25,545 nucleotides of DNA from Fimbriimonadaceae bacterium (GTDB taxonomy: Bacteria; Armatimonadota; Fimbriimonadia; Fimbriimonadales; Fimbriimonadaceae): assembly GCA_020851885.1 (NCBI GenBank), contig JADZBW010000315.1, forward strand, positions 1 to 25,545. Reading direction: 5' to 3'. The position numbers were made by a program, and so were the translations under genes. How positions within the stretch are numbered: position 1 is the stretch's first letter; every line of letters begins with the position of its first letter. The notes under the pieces were generated by a model. It did no database searches. It worked only from the letters and a program-made list of their open reading frames with translations, and was not told where the DNA came from. Below are positions 24,136 through 25,545 of this stretch, one piece after another.

Positions 24136-25059
24136 TCACTTCGAAGAACGAGAAAGAGCTTTATTGCGAGCAATGTCGCGGTCTCTCATCTGTGCCCGCA
24201 ACTTCACGTAATTGTATGAAGTTTCCTTCCAGGCAGCTAAGCTCAACTTTGTAAAAGGATCCTGATAATCTACTGGCTTACCATCCCACTGCAACATGCG
24301 ATGCTTAGCGAGGAATAGCTCCCATTCTGCAGTGTGCATCGGCAACGCAAAGGCTGAGTCAGTCTTACCGAGGTAGGCGGTCCTGAATTTAACATCACGG
24401 TAGTTGTAAGCGCCAGTTATGTCAGCAGGCAAGAATTTCTCGCCAATGATAAACACATTCCATCCATGGTTCCAGGGGATGCCTTGAATAAACTTTGTGT
24501 CTTTTTGGTGCGAACCCATTTGGCCATCGTCGTTTCTTAGGTGTCCTCCAATTTCAACACATCGAACACCAAGGGGCTTAGCGAGTGCGACTGCAAGTTT
24601 CGTATACCCGTCACAATTCCCCTTTGGGCGCGGAGTATGACTTAAAACGTTCGTCGCCTTGTTCCATTCAACCCTCTCTCGGCCAGGTTTTGAATTCAGT
24701 TCACTCCAGTACTCCATGTTGGACCGAATCCATGCAACTAGAGCTTCCGCGGCAAACAGCTCACGTTGAATGCCGCTCTTCATCCCAGTGAAAGCAGTTG
24801 CTCGGTCAATGACTGAGTTCAGTCGTTTGGCAATGCTATCTACGGTATCGCCGGTCTTGAACTCGTTTTCGGGGCTCCATACTTCCAGGTAAATGCGCCG
24901 GACGACGTCTTCATAAGTTTCGGCAAGGTCGGTTGGAATGTCAGAGACCGTAAAGCACTTGGCAGACATTTGCGAGGCAAATGGGAATAATCCAGCATCG
25001 ACGGTAGCATCCTTTTGATGTGATGACAACATTGCGAGGCCGAAAAGCGCTGGGAGCAC
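24136..25059 (-). CDS. Transglutaminase-like cysteine protein, possibly exported
   Basis: This 307-residue protein has the transglutaminase-like triad: Cys149 in PKGNCDGYTKLAVAL, His198 in PWNHGWNVFI and Asp213 in LPADITGAYN, in the right order and spacing for the bacterial transglutaminase-like superfamily. Members are mostly peptidases or peptide-modifying enzymes. The start is GTG 25059; an in-frame TAA lies just upstream, so no longer start exists. The first residues (MLPALFGLAMLSS) are hydrophobic but lack a basic n-region, so export is possible but uncertain. Base composition looks more AT-rich than the defence operons, suggesting a separate origin. No clear functional partner is adjacent. 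The family call is moderate; the role is unknown. Confidence 0.7.
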   Translation of the reverse strand: MLPALFGLAMLSSHQKDATVDAGLFPFASQMSAKCFTVSDIPTDLAETYEDVVRRIYLEVWSPENEFKTGDTVDSIAKRLNSVIDRATAFTGMKSGIQRELFAAEALVAWIRSNMEYWSELNSKPGRERVEWNKATNVLSHTPRPKGNCDGYTKLAVALAKPLGVRCVEIGGHLRNDDGQMGSHQKDTKFIQGIPWNHGWNVFIIGEKFLPADITGAYNYRDVKFRTAYLGKTDSAFALPMHTAEWELFLAKHRMLQWDGKPVDYQDPFTKLSLAAWKETSYNYVKLRAQMRDRDIARNKALSRSSK

Positions 25060-25257
25060 GCTTGAATTTTACCCCCGCCATATTGGTGAGCTACCCAGTA
25101 TTCGCAATGCTGGCTCTGTACAGACAATCCACCCTATCTTGTCTTGCCGATGATCACATGAATCGAGAACGCCAACATGGAGAAGGTCCTCCGGCCTTGC
25201 GGAAAATTCCGGTGATTTGAAAATCTTCGGGCGGACGGATGGCCTCACAGGAAGAAT

Positions 25258-25273
25258 GTTCGGACGTCCGAAC
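25258..25273. promoter_or_regulatory. Perfect 16-bp palindrome, second exact copy
   Basis: GTTCGGACGTCCGAAC is identical to the copy at 24099-24114 and lies 130 bp upstream of the partial ribbon-helix-helix-like gene and 199 bp upstream of the divergent transglutaminase-like gene. It is a likely operator for a common regulator. Confidence 0.6.
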
Positions 25274-25335
25274 GCTTTCCTTCTATCAGGTGCGAGAGGC
25301 TTTTTGAAGAAGTGGTCCGTCCTTCACTTTTAGGG

Positions 25336-25364
25336 TTGACAACTTTGAACATCTATCCTCAACT
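25336..25364 (+). promoter_or_regulatory. Candidate promoter for the partial gene at the right end
   Basis: A consensus -35 TTGACA (25336-25341) is followed after 17 bp by a poor -10 (TCAACT, 25359-25364). It could depend on an activator or be weak. Confidence 0.35.
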
Positions 25365-25402
25365 GAGGTCATGTGGATGCAAGGAACAGCCCAGGAGAAA
25401 CA

Positions 25403-25545
25403 ATGGCAAGAGGACGCGCAAAATCGACCGGACGCACCGTCAAACCCGCTGGCGTCACCTTCGAGACAGGTGTTTTGGAATACCTGGAGCTTCTCGGAGA
25501 GCGGGAGGACCGTTCGCGAAGTTGGCTCATCAATCAGATGGTCAA
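25403..25545 (+). CDS. Partial ribbon-helix-helix-like DNA-binding protein (N-terminus only)
   Basis: Forty-seven codons are visible from ATG 25403, preceded by AGGAGA; the gene continues beyond the window. It opens with a basic stretch (MARGRAKSTGRTVKPAGVTF), then a helix ETGVLEYLELLGEREDRSRS and SWLINQMVK, matching the strand-helix-turn-helix of CopG/Arc-type proteins (start of strand near 13-19, helices near 21-31 and 38-47). Such proteins are antitoxins or plasmid copy and partition regulators. It is a candidate for the protein that binds the 16-bp palindrome, but nothing in the sequence proves this. Confidence 0.6.
   Translation, partial: MARGRAKSTGRTVKPAGVTFETGVLEYLELLGEREDRSRSWLINQMV

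Larger units (their letters stand above)
25060..25402. other. 343-bp intergenic region
   Basis: It separates the divergent transglutaminase-like gene and the partial gene at 25403. It holds the exact palindrome at 25258-25273 and a TTGACA at 25336-25341. I see no gene, RNA or further repeat in it. Confidence 0.5.

Noticed and set aside
1..25545. CRISPR array or insertion sequence
   Set aside because: No regularly spaced direct repeats, transposase or terminal inverted repeats were seen.

Overview
The window looks like an accessory region of a bacterial chromosome or large plasmid: a left-flank tyrosine recombinase followed by a long, mostly plus-strand anti-phage defence island, then a block of plasmid/ICE-type genes (anti-restriction, orphan methyltransferase, toxin-antitoxin). 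The host is a moderately GC-rich bacterium with conventional GGAG ribosome binding sites and frequent GTG/TTG starts. No rRNA, tRNA or housekeeping gene is present, so I cannot name the phylum with confidence.

Layout. (1) 1-1858: a phage-type Dam adenine methyltransferase and a tyrosine recombinase. A perfect 12-6-12 inverted repeat lies just before the methyltransferase. (2) 1957-5483: a tight operon with its own promoter, encoding an XRE regulator fused to an ImmA/IrrE metallopeptidase, a PIN-like nuclease and an SF2 helicase. (3) 5602-7667: a type I Thoeris system, ThsA (SIR2 + SLOG) and ThsB (TIR-like), with a possible 39-residue protein coupled to thsA. (4) 7673-8276: two small adjacent genes of unknown function. 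(5) 8438-19946: a Phd-like antitoxin gene coupled by a GTGA overlap to a four-gene helicase / AlbA_2 regulator / DUF1156 methylase / DUF499 ATPase operon, the helicase-methylase-ATPase (Hma-like) type. (6) 19963-23305: a short RadC/JAMM protein (minus strand), then on plus a small protein, an ArdC-like anti-restriction protein, a small plasmid-type protein and a beta-class DNA methyltransferase. (7) 23348-24054 (minus): an antitoxin/PIN-toxin pair. (8) 24136-25059 (minus): a transglutaminase-like protein. (9) From 25403: the start of a ribbon-helix-helix-like protein that runs off the window.

How the parts may work together. Thoeris is an NAD-depleting abortive system: ThsB senses infection and makes a cyclic ADP-ribose signal, and ThsA binds it and consumes NAD. 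The Hma-like operon carries modification (DUF1156 methylase), DNA translocation with a nuclease-like domain (SNF2 + DUF3883) and a large ATPase, so it probably discriminates self from foreign DNA. The XRE-ImmA/PIN/helicase triad has the build of a regulated nuclease-helicase module and is the best candidate here for a poorly described defence system. The ArdC-like protein and orphan methyltransferase suggest that the element also protects itself against host restriction on entry.

A distinctive 16-bp palindrome, GTTCGGACGTCCGAAC, occurs twice exactly, once with one base changed and once more degenerate. Each copy lies upstream of an antitoxin/regulator-type gene or radC. It may be the operator of one regulator controlling several cargo modules.
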